Made by a program: the position numbers and the translations under genes
The notes under the pieces: generated by a model
The model's database searches: none
Told to the model about the DNA's origin: nothing
Seen by the model: the letters and a program-made list of their open reading frames with translations, nothing else
NCBI RefSeq assembly: GCF_004792685.1
Contig: NZ_SRXT01000003.1
Coordinates: 310,001 to 374,000 of the forward strand
DNA: 64,000 bases
Direction: 5' to 3'
Source: Sphingomonas gei
GTDB taxonomy: Bacteria; Pseudomonadota; Alphaproteobacteria; Sphingomonadales; Sphingomonadaceae
Shown: positions 32,887-40,964 of the stretch, in pieces
Numbering within the stretch: position 1 is the first letter of the stretch
Layout of the letters: each line of letters opens with the position of its first letter

Positions 32887-34014
32887 TCACGCGAGCAGGC
32901 CGCGGGCGGCGAGGTTGCGCATCAAGTCGCGGATGCCGAACGCCCAGGGCGCTGCGGCCTTGGAGGTCGTCACCCGGTTGACGAGAGCGCCGAGCTTCGG
33001 CGTGGCGATGCGGACGACGTCGCCTTGCTTGTGGGTGAAGCCGCGGCCGGGATGATCGCGATCCTGCACCGGCGCGAACAAGGTGCCGAGGAACAAGGCG
33101 AAGCCGTCGGGATATTGGTGTTCGCTGAGCGCCTGACGGACGAGATCGGTGGGATCGCGGCTGATCTCGCTCATCTTGTTGGTGCCGCGCAGAATGTAGC
33201 CCTCGGGCCCGGTGATTTCGAGATCGACCACTGCCGAGCGGACATCGTCCATCGTGAAGTTGGCGTCGAACAGGCGGATGAACGGCCCGATCGCGGTGGA
33301 GGCGTTGTTGTCCTTGGCCTTGCCGAGCAGGAGCGCGCTGCGGCCCTCGAAATCGCGCAGGTTGACGTCGTTGCCGAGCGTCGCGCCGCGTGGATTGCCG
33401 TGGCGATCGACGACGAGCACGACTTCGGGCTCGGGATTGTTCCAGTCGCTGTCCGAGCGGATGCCGATCTCGTCGCCCCAGCCGACCGCGGCGAGGACGG
33501 GCGCCTTGGTGAACACTTCGGCATCGGGACCGATCGCCACTTCGAGATATTGCGACCACATGCCCGCTTCGATCAGCGCCGCCTTGAGGCTGGCGGCGTC
33601 GGCACTGCCGGGGACGACCGAGCGGATGCCGGAGCCGACCCTGGCTTCGAGATCGCCGCGGATTTCGGAGGCCCTGTCGGCGTCGCCGCGCGCGCGCTCC
33701 TCGATCACACGCTCGATCGCCGAGAGCGCGAAGGTGACGCCGCAGGCCTTGATCACCTGGAGGTCGATAGGGGCGAGCAGCAGGGGACCATCGCCGGTGC
33801 CTAGGGCTTCGACGCCGCAGATCCGCGGGCCGGTGACGCTCGCCAGATCGTCGCGTTCGAGCAGATCGGCGACCGTGGCGGCAGTGCCCGAGACGTCGAA
33901 CACATCGCCGCCGCGGACCAGCACGGGGGTGGGGCCGGCGTCGAGCAACACGCGCCCGACCAGAGTGGCCTGCGCATGATCGGCAGGCAGCAATTCGACT
34001 TTAGACGCTTCCAA
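32887..34014 (-). CDS. xylX: 2-keto-3-deoxy-D-xylonate dehydratase, fumarylacetoacetase fold
   Basis: A 375-residue protein of the FAH superfamily. The metal-binding acids are in NNPEPEVVLVVDRHG and the following GNDVNLRDFEGRSALLLGKAKDNN, typical of XylX-type enzymes. It removes water from 2-keto-3-deoxyxylonate, giving alpha-ketoglutarate semialdehyde. The start is TTG at 34014 with GAGGG close by; no ATG is available in frame upstream. Two LacI-type operators lie 29 and 54 bp upstream, so the xylX-xylB-xylC unit belongs to the same regulon as the xylan genes. The dehydrogenase for the last step (XylA) is not encoded in this window. Confidence 0.9.
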   Translation of the reverse strand: MEASKVELLPADHAQATLVGRVLLDAGPTPVLVRGGDVFDVSGTAATVADLLERDDLASVTGPRICGVEALGTGDGPLLLAPIDLQVIKACGVTFALSAIERVIEERARGDADRASEIRGDLEARVGSGIRSVVPGSADAASLKAALIEAGMWSQYLEVAIGPDAEVFTKAPVLAAVGWGDEIGIRSDSDWNNPEPEVVLVVDRHGNPRGATLGNDVNLRDFEGRSALLLGKAKDNNASTAIGPFIRLFDANFTMDDVRSAVVDLEITGPEGYILRGTNKMSEISRDPTDLVRQALSEHQYPDGFALFLGTLFAPVQDRDHPGRGFTHKQGDVVRIATPKLGALVNRVTTSKAAAPWAFGIRDLMRNLAARGLLA

Positions 34015-34042
34015 GATCCCTCGCCTTGCCGGGTTTGTATTT

Positions 34043-34056
34043 TGATAGCGCTACCA
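34043..34056. promoter_or_regulatory. LacI-type operator 1 before xylX
   Basis: TGATAGCGCTACCA, one base from the perfect palindrome (the reverse complement of the site at 22707). It is centred about 35 bp upstream of the xylX start. Confidence 0.82.
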
Positions 34057-34067
34057 TTGGGTTGGGT

Positions 34068-34081
34068 TGGAAGCGCTGTCA
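34068..34081. promoter_or_regulatory. LacI-type operator 2 before xylX (weaker)
   Basis: TGGAAGCGCTGTCA matches the consensus at 11 of 14 positions, including the AGCGCT core. Its centre is 25 bp from operator 1. The remainder of 34082-34256 shows no gene. Confidence 0.6.
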
Positions 34082-34256
34082 AGCCGGAGAGGGTCGTACG
34101 CGAAGCAACAACAGCAAGATACCGTCGTCGATCGCGCCGGAGCATGGGTCGATCGATCGCAGGTGTGCTGCTATTGATAGTTACTCGCAAATAAGTAGAT
34201 TTTGTGGTTCAAGGCCGACTCGGCGGCGGTGCCGCGAAGATATTCTGGAGGAAGCG

Positions 34257-34883
34257 ATGAAGCGATGGATCCTGGCGGCGCTGATGCTCGGCGCGTGCGG
34301 CGCGGCGCACGCGCATGAGGTGTGGATCGAGCGCGACGCCAACGGGCCGGCGCGTATCTATCTGGGCGAGCCCGGCGATGCGCTTCCCGAAGGCGGGGAT
34401 CCCGAATTCGCCAAGCTCCAGGCGCCCAAGCTGGTGGCGAACGCCGGCGCGGCGCTGGTCCGCAAAACGGGGTATATCGAAGTCGCGGCGCCCGCGGGCG
34501 ACGTGCGCGCCTGGGACGACAATGTCTTCGCGCCATGGGATGCCGAGGGCAAGAAGGAAGGCGTGGTCTATTATGCCCGCGCCGGCCGCAGCGATCCGCG
34601 CGCCGTTCTGCCGTTCGAGATCGTCCCTGCCGCGGCGGGCGCGAGCCGATTCGTGGTGGTGCGCGACGGCAAGCCGGTGGCCGGCGCCAAGGTGGTGGTG
34701 ATCACGCCCGACAAATGGTCGAAGACCATGGTCGCCGATGGGGGCGGCGCGCTCGAGATCCCAGTGCGCGAGAAGGGGCGCTACATCCTGTCGGCGACGC
34801 AGAAGGACGGCGCAGCGACCTTGCCGGGCGGCGCCGTGGATGCAGTGCACCGGATTACCACGACGACGTTCGTCATCGGGTGA
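34257..34883 (+). CDS. DUF4198-type exported protein
   Basis: About 208 residues with signal peptide (MKRWILAALMLGACGAAHA, cleavage before HEVWIERD). The mature N-terminal His and the HEVWIE motif, and the Ig-like second half (GKPVAGAKVVVITPDKWSKTMVADGGGALEIPV), are typical of the DUF4198 family, some of which bind nickel or cobalt in the periplasm next to TonB receptors or ABC importers. No TonB receptor follows here; a two-gene ABC transporter does, about 95 bp downstream. TGGAGGAAG precedes the ATG. The frame is open up to 34026 but without a plausible start. Confidence 0.78.
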   Translation: MKRWILAALMLGACGAAHAHEVWIERDANGPARIYLGEPGDALPEGGDPEFAKLQAPKLVANAGAALVRKTGYIEVAAPAGDVRAWDDNVFAPWDAEGKKEGVVYYARAGRSDPRAVLPFEIVPAAAGASRFVVVRDGKPVAGAKVVVITPDKWSKTMVADGGGALEIPVREKGRYILSATQKDGAATLPGGAVDAVHRITTTTFVIG

Positions 34884-34978
34884 GATACGGGCGGGGTCGA
34901 CTTGGCGTTCCTTCCCGGCCCGCCCCCGCCCGGCGCAATCCCAATTGCAGACGCTCGCCGAAGGGCTAGAGTTTGGCG

Positions 34979-35983
34979 ATGGGAGCCTCTGAAACGCGAC
35001 GTGACCGCCTGTTCCATCATGACTGGCGGATTGCAGTCAACTCGGCCCGGGCAACCTTTGCGGGTTGGCAGGACCGGCTGATTGCCGGGACCATGCTGCT
35101 GATCGCCATGACGGTCGTCCGGTCATGGTTCACCGATCCGCCATGGAGGATTGCGGCGTGGGTGGCGCTTGGAGCCGGAATTGTCGTCGGAATGGTGGCG
35201 GGGCGCTTGGTTGCGGCCCGTCTGCGGTTTCATGGCTCCGACGGCCTGCTCGCCGCCGAGGCCTTGCAGTCGCTGACCCGCCGCCGCTACATGGCGGCTT
35301 CGCACGGCGCCGGGATCGCGGTGCTGGCGGCAACAACACTGATCGCGCGCCCATCGCTGCTGATCATCAGCGCGCCAGCCTATCTTGCCGGCGCATTCGC
35401 GGTCCACATGATAACGAACCTCGCAAGGCCTGTGCCGGCGATCCGCAAGGCGAGGCCAGGATGGACGGTCCGAAGATGGTTGCGCCAGCCAGGTGCCGGG
35501 ATCGTTGCCGCAATGATCCTGCTTTTGTCTTTGCTATGGGCAAACACGCTCGGGACGAATGCTCTGATAGCCGTTGTCGGCATCGAGGTTATCCTTCTGG
35601 CACTGACGCTCACCCTCGTCGACGATAGCGTTGTTCGCTTCATGACGATCGCCGGACATGGCGCCCGGGCCATCGTCCTCCACCACGCCCAAAGCCTGCT
35701 GCCGTTCACCGGTCTGGCCGTGCCGATCTGCTTGGTCGCTTTCGGACCCGTCGCTGCCGGGATCGTCGCTGCCGCGTCCATCGCGACGCTGCTCCTGCTG
35801 GCCGCGCGCGTTCTCGCGTACCGCCTTTACGGCAAGCGCTTCGCCGATCTGCTCGTCTCGATCCACGCGGGCGTGCTCCTGCTGGCCGGGTATGCCGCGC
35901 CGATAGCCTTGCCCTTCGTCGCCATCGCCATTCTGTGGCAATTGCAGCGCCGGGGGGCCGCGAAGACGTGGTTGCTCGCGTGA
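34979..35983 (+). CDS. Polytopic membrane protein, putative ABC permease
   Basis: About 334 residues with roughly 8-10 hydrophobic segments (from AGTMLLIAMTVV to YAAPIALPFVAIAIL) and a short basic C-terminus. I recognise no family; its partner gene encodes an ABC ATPase whose GTG start overlaps this stop (GTGA at 35980-35983), so the two very likely form one exporter or importer. Start: ATG at 34979 (TTG at 34973 also possible). Base composition is somewhat less biased than the flanking genes, which hints at separate origin. Substrate unknown. Confidence 0.62.
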   Translation: MGASETRRDRLFHHDWRIAVNSARATFAGWQDRLIAGTMLLIAMTVVRSWFTDPPWRIAAWVALGAGIVVGMVAGRLVAARLRFHGSDGLLAAEALQSLTRRRYMAASHGAGIAVLAATTLIARPSLLIISAPAYLAGAFAVHMITNLARPVPAIRKARPGWTVRRWLRQPGAGIVAAMILLLSLLWANTLGTNALIAVVGIEVILLALTLTLVDDSVVRFMTIAGHGARAIVLHHAQSLLPFTGLAVPICLVAFGPVAAGIVAAASIATLLLLAARVLAYRLYGKRFADLLVSIHAGVLLLAGYAAPIALPFVAIAILWQLQRRGAAKTWLLA

Positions 35984-36708
35984 ACCCTGCCGTCCTTCTC
36001 ACCGGAGCGGCGGTTGAACGCGGCGGACGGCAAGTCGTGCGCGCCGTCGATCTGACGGTCGCCCAGGGGTCGTGGTTCGGCTTTATCGGAGCCAACGGAT
36101 CCGGCAAGACCAGTCTCCTTCGAGCGCTCGCCGGGCGGCTACCGTTCGCCGGCGGATCCTGCCGCGTCGGTGGCGAAGAGCTGGTCGGGGATCGCGCAGC
36201 GCGCGCCTTGCGCTTCGGTTTCGCCCCTCCACCCGACAAGCTGCCGGACTCCCTGCGCGGGCGCGACGTACTCGAATTCACCGGTGGAAAGATGGAAGAG
36301 GTTCGTTCCCGGATGGGATCGTTATACGTGGCGTTGGGTGTGGCCCCTCTGCTGGACCGCTGGATCGGCGACTGCTCGGCCGGGATGCGGCAAAGGATCG
36401 CGATCGCCGCGGCCTTCGCTGGGGGTCATTCGCTCGTTATTCTGGACGAACCGTTCAATTGGCTTGATCCAGTCGCGGCCTTCGACCTGCGGCGGGCGCT
36501 GCGGGAGAGGGTCGATGGCGGACTTACCCTAATGACTGCCCTGCACGACCTCAACACATTGGCGGCAGCGTGCGACGCGGGTCTGATGTTCGCCGACGGC
36601 AAGGTCGCGATGACGCTGAGCGAAGACATGCTTCAAACCGCTGCCCGGACCCCCCAAGCCTTCGAACGACAGATGATCGACATCCTGCGATCCGAGACCG
36701 GTGGGTAA
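35980..36708 (+). CDS. ABC transporter ATP-binding protein
   Basis: About 242 residues with a complete nucleotide-binding domain: Walker A GANGSGKTS (~40), signature CSAGMRQRI (a variant of LSGGQ), Walker B LVILDEPFNWLDP, and the H-loop ALHDL. The signature variant and single-domain form resemble export-type or heme-export-like ATPases. The GTG start overlaps the permease stop; no substrate-binding protein gene is nearby, which favours export. The frame is open to 35935 inside the permease gene, but the coupled GTG is the more likely start. Confidence 0.85.
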   Translation: MNPAVLLTGAAVERGGRQVVRAVDLTVAQGSWFGFIGANGSGKTSLLRALAGRLPFAGGSCRVGGEELVGDRAARALRFGFAPPPDKLPDSLRGRDVLEFTGGKMEEVRSRMGSLYVALGVAPLLDRWIGDCSAGMRQRIAIAAAFAGGHSLVILDEPFNWLDPVAAFDLRRALRERVDGGLTLMTALHDLNTLAAACDAGLMFADGKVAMTLSEDMLQTAARTPQAFERQMIDILRSETGG

Positions 36709-36761
36709 GGGGCCACCTGGTGCAACGAGCGAACGGCTGCGTCGCTGCTGCGCGACCTGTA

Positions 36762-37406
36762 TTACCGCGTCCGCCAGGCTTCGATTGCTTGGGCGGCGCG
36801 CGCCCGGACTTCCTCGGGCGTGCCGAGCGCGTCGATCACGACATGCCGCCCTGGATCGCGCGCCGCCTGGTCGAGGAACGACTGGCGAATGCGGCGGTGG
36901 AAATCCAGGTCGAGCGTCTCGAAGCGGCCTTCGTCGATCGCCCCGGCGCTGAGCCGCTGGCGGCTGCGGGCAAGGCCGATCTCCGGATCGAGATCGAGGA
37001 TGACGACCAGGTCGGGCCAGACGTCGCCGACTGCCTGTTTGTGGAGGTCGCGGATATAGGTCTCGGCCATGCCGCGGCCGGCACCCTGATAGGCGATGGT
37101 GGAGCCGACATAGCGGTCCGACACCACCGATGTGCCGCGTTCGAGCGTCGGCACGATGACGCGGCGGACATGCTCGACGCGCGCGGCGGTCATCATCAGC
37201 AATTCGGACTGCTGGTCCCAGGCGTCATCGGCGCCCGATAGCAGCAGCGCGCGGAGCTTTTCGCCCTGCGGCGTGCCGCCGGGCTCGCGCGTGGCGATCG
37301 CGGGCGTGCCGTTGGCGGTCAGGTGATCGACGATGCAGGCCACCATGCCCGACTTGCCGGATCCGTCGACCCCTTCGACTGCGTAGAAACAAGCCGCTTT
37401 GCCCAT
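36762..37406 (-). CDS. tmk: Thymidylate kinase (dTMP kinase)
   Basis: A 214-residue P-loop kinase. Walker A is [10 protein letters not shown], where the usual Ser-Thr after Lys is Ser-Gly; the minimal GxxxxGKS is kept. The DRY-type motif [17 protein letters not shown] and the lid RSRQRL...DEGRFE are typical of Tmk. It phosphorylates dTMP to dTDP for DNA synthesis. ATG at 37406; the longer open frame upstream has no support. It converges with the ABC gene and is followed, 32 bp upstream on the same strand, by the GGDEF-EAL gene. Confidence 0.9.
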   Translation of the reverse strand: MGKAACFYAVEGVDGSGKSGMVACIVDHLTANGTPAIATREPGGTPQGEKLRALLLSGADDAWDQQSELLMMTAARVEHVRRVIVPTLERGTSVVSDRYVGSTIAYQGAGRGMAETYIRDLHKQAVGDVWPDLVVILDLDPEIGLARSRQRLSAGAIDEGRFETLDLDFHRRIRQSFLDQAARDPGRHVVIDALGTPEEVRARAAQAIEAWRTR

Positions 37407-37438
37407 GCGCCCCGCCTTAAGCAGCGCGGCGGGCGATG

Positions 37439-39046
37439 TCACGGTGCGGCGCTGAGCATCTCGGGAAAAGCGGCGGCGCCGGCGGGCGCCACGCCATGGC
37501 CGAGATAATGCGCCGCGCGGGCGATGTGGAGCGCTTCTTCGGCTTCCACCGCCTGGCTGTAGAGGAAGCCCTGGCCATATTGGCAGCCGAGGCTGGCGAG
37601 CAGTGCGGCGCTCTCGTCGGTTTCGATCCCCTCGGCGGTAACGGGCAGGCCGAGGCCTTCGCTCAGGCTGAGGATCGCGCGGATGATCTGGCCATTGTCG
37701 CCGGCGTGCATGTCCTGGATGAACTCGCGATCGATCTTGATCCGGTTGAACTGGAGCTCGCGCAGATGCTTGAGGCTGGCATAGCCGGTGCCGAAATCGT
37801 CGAGCGCGATCTGGATGCCGGCATTGCGCAGCGAGACGAGGATCACGCGCGCCGCGTCGATATCCTGGACGAGGCGCGTCTCGGTGATCTCGACGATCAG
37901 CCGGGCGGGGGCGAAGCCGGTGCTGCACAACACCTGGAGGATGCGCTGCGGCAGCCAGGGATCGTTAAGCTGGAGCGGCGAGATGTTGACCGACAAGGTG
38001 AGGTGCTGCGGCCAGCGGCGTGCCTCGATGCAGGCACCGCGCAGCACCGCGAACCCGAGATCCTGGATCATCCCGGCTTCCTCGGCGATCGGAATGAACC
38101 GGTCGGGCGCGATCAGGCCGCGGCTCGGATGATTCCAGCGGGCGAGCGCCTCGAAGCCGATCAACGCGCCCGAGGCGAGCTCTACGATCGGCTGGAAATA
38201 GGGAACGAATTCGCCGCGATTGATCCCGGCGTGCATGTCGAGCTCGAGCTGGGCGCGTTCGCCCATCTCGGCTTCGATGCCGGCGGCGAACACGCAATAA
38301 TTCGAACGGCCCGAACGCTTGGCGCGGTACATCGCGAAATCGGCGGCGCGCAGCATAGCTTCGGCGTCGGACGCGCCCGGTGGGCTGGTGACGAGACCCA
38401 CCGAGGCGCTGACCTCGGCGAGCCCGCCGCGCAGCTGGACGGGCTTGGCGACCGCGGCGAGGATCGCCTCGGCAGTCTCGACCGGCAGATGCGAGCCGGC
38501 GGGATGCTGGACGATGCAGGCGAATTCATCGCCGCCGATCCGCGCGACCATGCCGTTCGCGCCGGCGAGGTGCTCGAGCCGGCGGGCGATCGTGACGAGC
38601 ATCGCGTCGCCGCCTTCATGACCATAGGTATCGTTGACGGGCTTGAAGCGGTCGAGATCGAGCATGAGCAGACTGATTTCGGTGCCCGGCGCGAGCCTGG
38701 CCATGCGCGCGGCGATCTGGTCGGCAAAGATGCGCCGATTGACCAGTCCGGTGAGCGAATCATGCCGCGCGAGCTGGTTGGCTTCGCTCTCGGCGCGCCG
38801 CCGGCGCTGCAATTCGACGCGCAATCCGCGCGTTCGCCTGACCAGCAGCACCATGTACAGCAGCCCGGCGACGACGAAAGCGGGAAGGAATTCGTCGATC
38901 TGCCAGGCCTCGTGGCGTTCGGCGAAGAGGTGGAAGCGCTCGCTAAGATTGAAGATGACGCCGAGCAGCAGCATCGCCAGCACCGGGACGACGACGAGGA
39001 TGTGATCCCGATGGCGGACGAACAGGCGGCGCAGCTGGCCCTCCAT
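37439..39046 (-). CDS. Membrane GGDEF-EAL protein (c-di-GMP cyclase/phosphodiesterase)
   Basis: A 535-residue protein: two N-terminal membrane segments (~15-35 and ~55-70), a coiled linker, a GGDEF domain (~95-250; active-site RIGGDEFA intact, no RxxD inhibitory site seen close before it) and an EAL domain (~265-510; [36 protein letters not shown] intact). Both halves could be active; in tandem proteins one often dominates. It would tune c-di-GMP and so the choice between motility and attachment, fitting its place beside the flagellar cluster. A TCCTATAA box, as found before the flagellar units, lies 38 bp upstream. Confidence 0.92.
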   Translation of the reverse strand: MEGQLRRLFVRHRDHILVVVPVLAMLLLGVIFNLSERFHLFAERHEAWQIDEFLPAFVVAGLLYMVLLVRRTRGLRVELQRRRRAESEANQLARHDSLTGLVNRRIFADQIAARMARLAPGTEISLLMLDLDRFKPVNDTYGHEGGDAMLVTIARRLEHLAGANGMVARIGGDEFACIVQHPAGSHLPVETAEAILAAVAKPVQLRGGLAEVSASVGLVTSPPGASDAEAMLRAADFAMYRAKRSGRSNYCVFAAGIEAEMGERAQLELDMHAGINRGEFVPYFQPIVELASGALIGFEALARWNHPSRGLIAPDRFIPIAEEAGMIQDLGFAVLRGACIEARRWPQHLTLSVNISPLQLNDPWLPQRILQVLCSTGFAPARLIVEITETRLVQDIDAARVILVSLRNAGIQIALDDFGTGYASLKHLRELQFNRIKIDREFIQDMHAGDNGQIIRAILSLSEGLGLPVTAEGIETDESAALLASLGCQYGQGFLYSQAVEAEEALHIARAAHYLGHGVAPAGAAAFPEMLSAAP

Positions 39047-39083
39047 TGCTCAACTCCCTGCGAGCGCAATGCATTCAACTTGC

Positions 39084-39092
39084 TTTATAGGA
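39084..39092 (-). promoter_or_regulatory. TCCTATAAA box before the GGDEF-EAL gene
   Basis: Minus strand TCCTATAAA, ending 38 bp before the ATG at 39046. It is one base from the TCCTATAAT box seen before flagellar units. No TTGACA-like -35 is visible. Confidence 0.45.
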
Positions 39093-39131
39093 GGTTACCA
39101 CGCGCTTCGGCGCGGTCGCGGCAATTGAGTC

Positions 39132-40247
39132 TCAGGGAAAGATCGCGCCGACCAAGGCGGCCAGGCGCGACGGATCGCAATCGTCGAGCAGGATTTCGAG
39201 CGGGGGATTGCTGCTGTAGCCGATCATCCGCCCGTCGCGGTCCGCACCGACCGAGAGCAGCCGCCAGCCGGTTTCCTCACGCAATGCCGCGAGGCCGCCA
39301 GGAGCAGGAAAGCGATCGGGGTCGACGATTACCACGGCCTGGCCGGGTAGGCCGCCGCCCAACGAGGCGCGGCAGACCTTGAGCCCGAAGGCGCGTGGAC
39401 CGGCGGCGTGCGGCGCCTCGACCTTTTCGGGGGTGGGCGTGTCGGCGATCAGCCCCGCTGCGAGCGGGGCGCCGAGCACCGCGATCAAGCGGATCGATAC
39501 CGCACCGCCCACCGACAGCGGCGCCACGACCGCGACCGGGGCAGGGACCCCGGCCTGCAAGCCGGCGGATATCTCCGCGATCCGGGCGCGGGTGCGCTCG
39601 TGGCGCGCGGCCGCGCCGGCGATTTGGCCGAGGACGCCGTCGAGCGCGCCGCTCGCGTGCAAGCCAGTGACCTGTTGGCGGAGCGCGACTTCGTCGGCAA
39701 CGCGGAGCAGCTGGTACAATGCGCGGTGGGTGGCGGCATTCCAGCGATCGAACGTCTTCTGTGCGTTTTCGATGCGCGACAGAGTCACCGGAGCGATGCC
39801 ATAGTCCCGTTCGATCGCGGCGATGGTCAGCGCCGGGTCGCCTGCACGTCTGGCGCGCAGTGCCGCGGCGAGCAGGACGGCGAAGCGTTCCTCTGCGAAA
39901 TCGGGGGCCGCGCCATCGAGGAACGGCTCGGCCCAGGCAGCGATGTCGAACCCGGGGGCGTCGACGTCGAGCAGCAGTTCGCCGGGAGCCTGGTTCAGCG
40001 CCGCGGCGATGCGGCGAAGTTCCTCCGCACGCGGGACGACTTCGCCGCGCTCGATCTTGGACAGGCGGATATAGGGAATGTCGGGGATCGCCGAGGCCAG
40101 CCGGAGCAGCCTGACATGGCCGGCCGCGCGGCGCTGCTCGCGCATGCGATTGGGGAAGACGAAACAGCGATGCAGGTCGACCGGTACCTCGCCGGCCGCC
40201 GCACGGGCTCCGCCCTGCCGCTTTCCCTTCCCCTTCGCCATCGCCAC
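39132..40247 (-). CDS. XRE-family helix-turn-helix regulator with large C-terminal domain
   Basis: A 371-residue protein. Around residues 35-95 an HTH_3-like domain (MREQRRAAG, ASAIPDIPYIRLSKIERGEVVPRAEELRRIAAAL); a second, weaker repeat near 135-165 (LTIAAIERDYGIAPVTLSRIENAQ). The C-terminal half is alanine-rich and contains a putative regulatory domain ending DDCDPSRLAALVGAIFP. GTG at 40247 follows a GGGGGGA stretch; ATG at 40241 is the alternative. Target unknown; position next to the sigma factor and flagellar cluster makes a role in motility control possible. Confidence 0.75.
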   Translation of the reverse strand: MAMAKGKGKRQGGARAAAGEVPVDLHRCFVFPNRMREQRRAAGHVRLLRLASAIPDIPYIRLSKIERGEVVPRAEELRRIAAALNQAPGELLLDVDAPGFDIAAWAEPFLDGAAPDFAEERFAVLLAAALRARRAGDPALTIAAIERDYGIAPVTLSRIENAQKTFDRWNAATHRALYQLLRVADEVALRQQVTGLHASGALDGVLGQIAGAAARHERTRARIAEISAGLQAGVPAPVAVVAPLSVGGAVSIRLIAVLGAPLAAGLIADTPTPEKVEAPHAAGPRAFGLKVCRASLGGGLPGQAVVIVDPDRFPAPGGLAALREETGWRLLSVGADRDGRMIGYSSNPPLEILLDDCDPSRLAALVGAIFP

Positions 40248-40371
40248 GCCAGTCCCCCCGCGGACTTTTGCCGCTTGTGACCAATCATGAAGCGAAACAA
40301 GAATAATGCAAGGTTAACGCTATATCCTTTAATAGAATAAGCGTGTCTTATAGTGAAACTGCAATTCAAAC

Positions 40372-40887
40372 TTAATGGAGCGAGCGCTCCTGGCGCTGGG
40401 CGAGCAATGCGCAAGGGCCCGACCGGTCGAGAGCGACGATCGCGAGCAATGGAGCGCCGCCGTTCGCCTGACGGAATAGCCAGCCCGACGCCGATGGAGC
40501 GGGATGATCGGGTGCAAAGGCGACGCCGATGCCGTCGGTGATCACGCCATAGCCTGCGGGCGGGCTCGGCCAGCGACCGGCGAGATATTCAAGCAATTCG
40601 GCCGCGGCTTCCTGCAATGCGCCTTCTTCGGTGTCGACTGCGCAGAAGCCTGCGGGCGATGCGCTGATCTCGGCAACCTTGGCGAAATCGTCCGAACGCC
40701 ACCAGAGCAAGCGGATCGCGCCGGCGGCATCGGTCTCGAGACCCATGAACAGTCCCGCGCCTTCGGGCAGGAGCGGCAGCGCGCAGCGCGCCACCTCGCG
40801 GGCCAGGGCAGTCAGGCGGCGATTGGGGCGGGGCATCATTGCCCAGCCGCCAGACGGGCCTTCGCTCGTTTTGATCTCGCCGTACAT
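40372..40887 (-). CDS. Hypothetical protein next to the flagellar sigma gene
   Basis: A 171-residue soluble protein without a signal peptide or recognised domain. It has an N-terminal amphipathic region (PNRRLTALAREVARCALPLLPEG), a central acidic stretch and a C-terminal GGAPLLAIVALDRSGPCALLAQ. GGAGAGG precedes the ATG at 40887, and a TCCTATAAT box ends 27 bp upstream. It lies downstream of the sigma gene on the same strand. The shared promoter-like box suggests membership in the motility regulon, but no function can be given. Confidence 0.6.
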   Translation of the reverse strand: MYGEIKTSEGPSGGWAMMPRPNRRLTALAREVARCALPLLPEGAGLFMGLETDAAGAIRLLWWRSDDFAKVAEISASPAGFCAVDTEEGALQEAAAELLEYLAGRWPSPPAGYGVITDGIGVAFAPDHPAPSASGWLFRQANGGAPLLAIVALDRSGPCALLAQRQERSLH

Positions 40888-40913
40888 CAGGGCCCTCTCC
40901 TCTATCTGCCTAT

Positions 40914-40922
40914 ATTATAGGA
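40914..40922 (-). promoter_or_regulatory. TCCTATAAT box
   Basis: Minus strand TCCTATAAT 26 bp before the 40887 start. The surrounding CCTATATTATAGG is palindromic. Confidence 0.5.
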
Positions 40923-40964
40923 GAAATACGGACAGACGGTGTGTCTCGGACATATCCGACGCGA

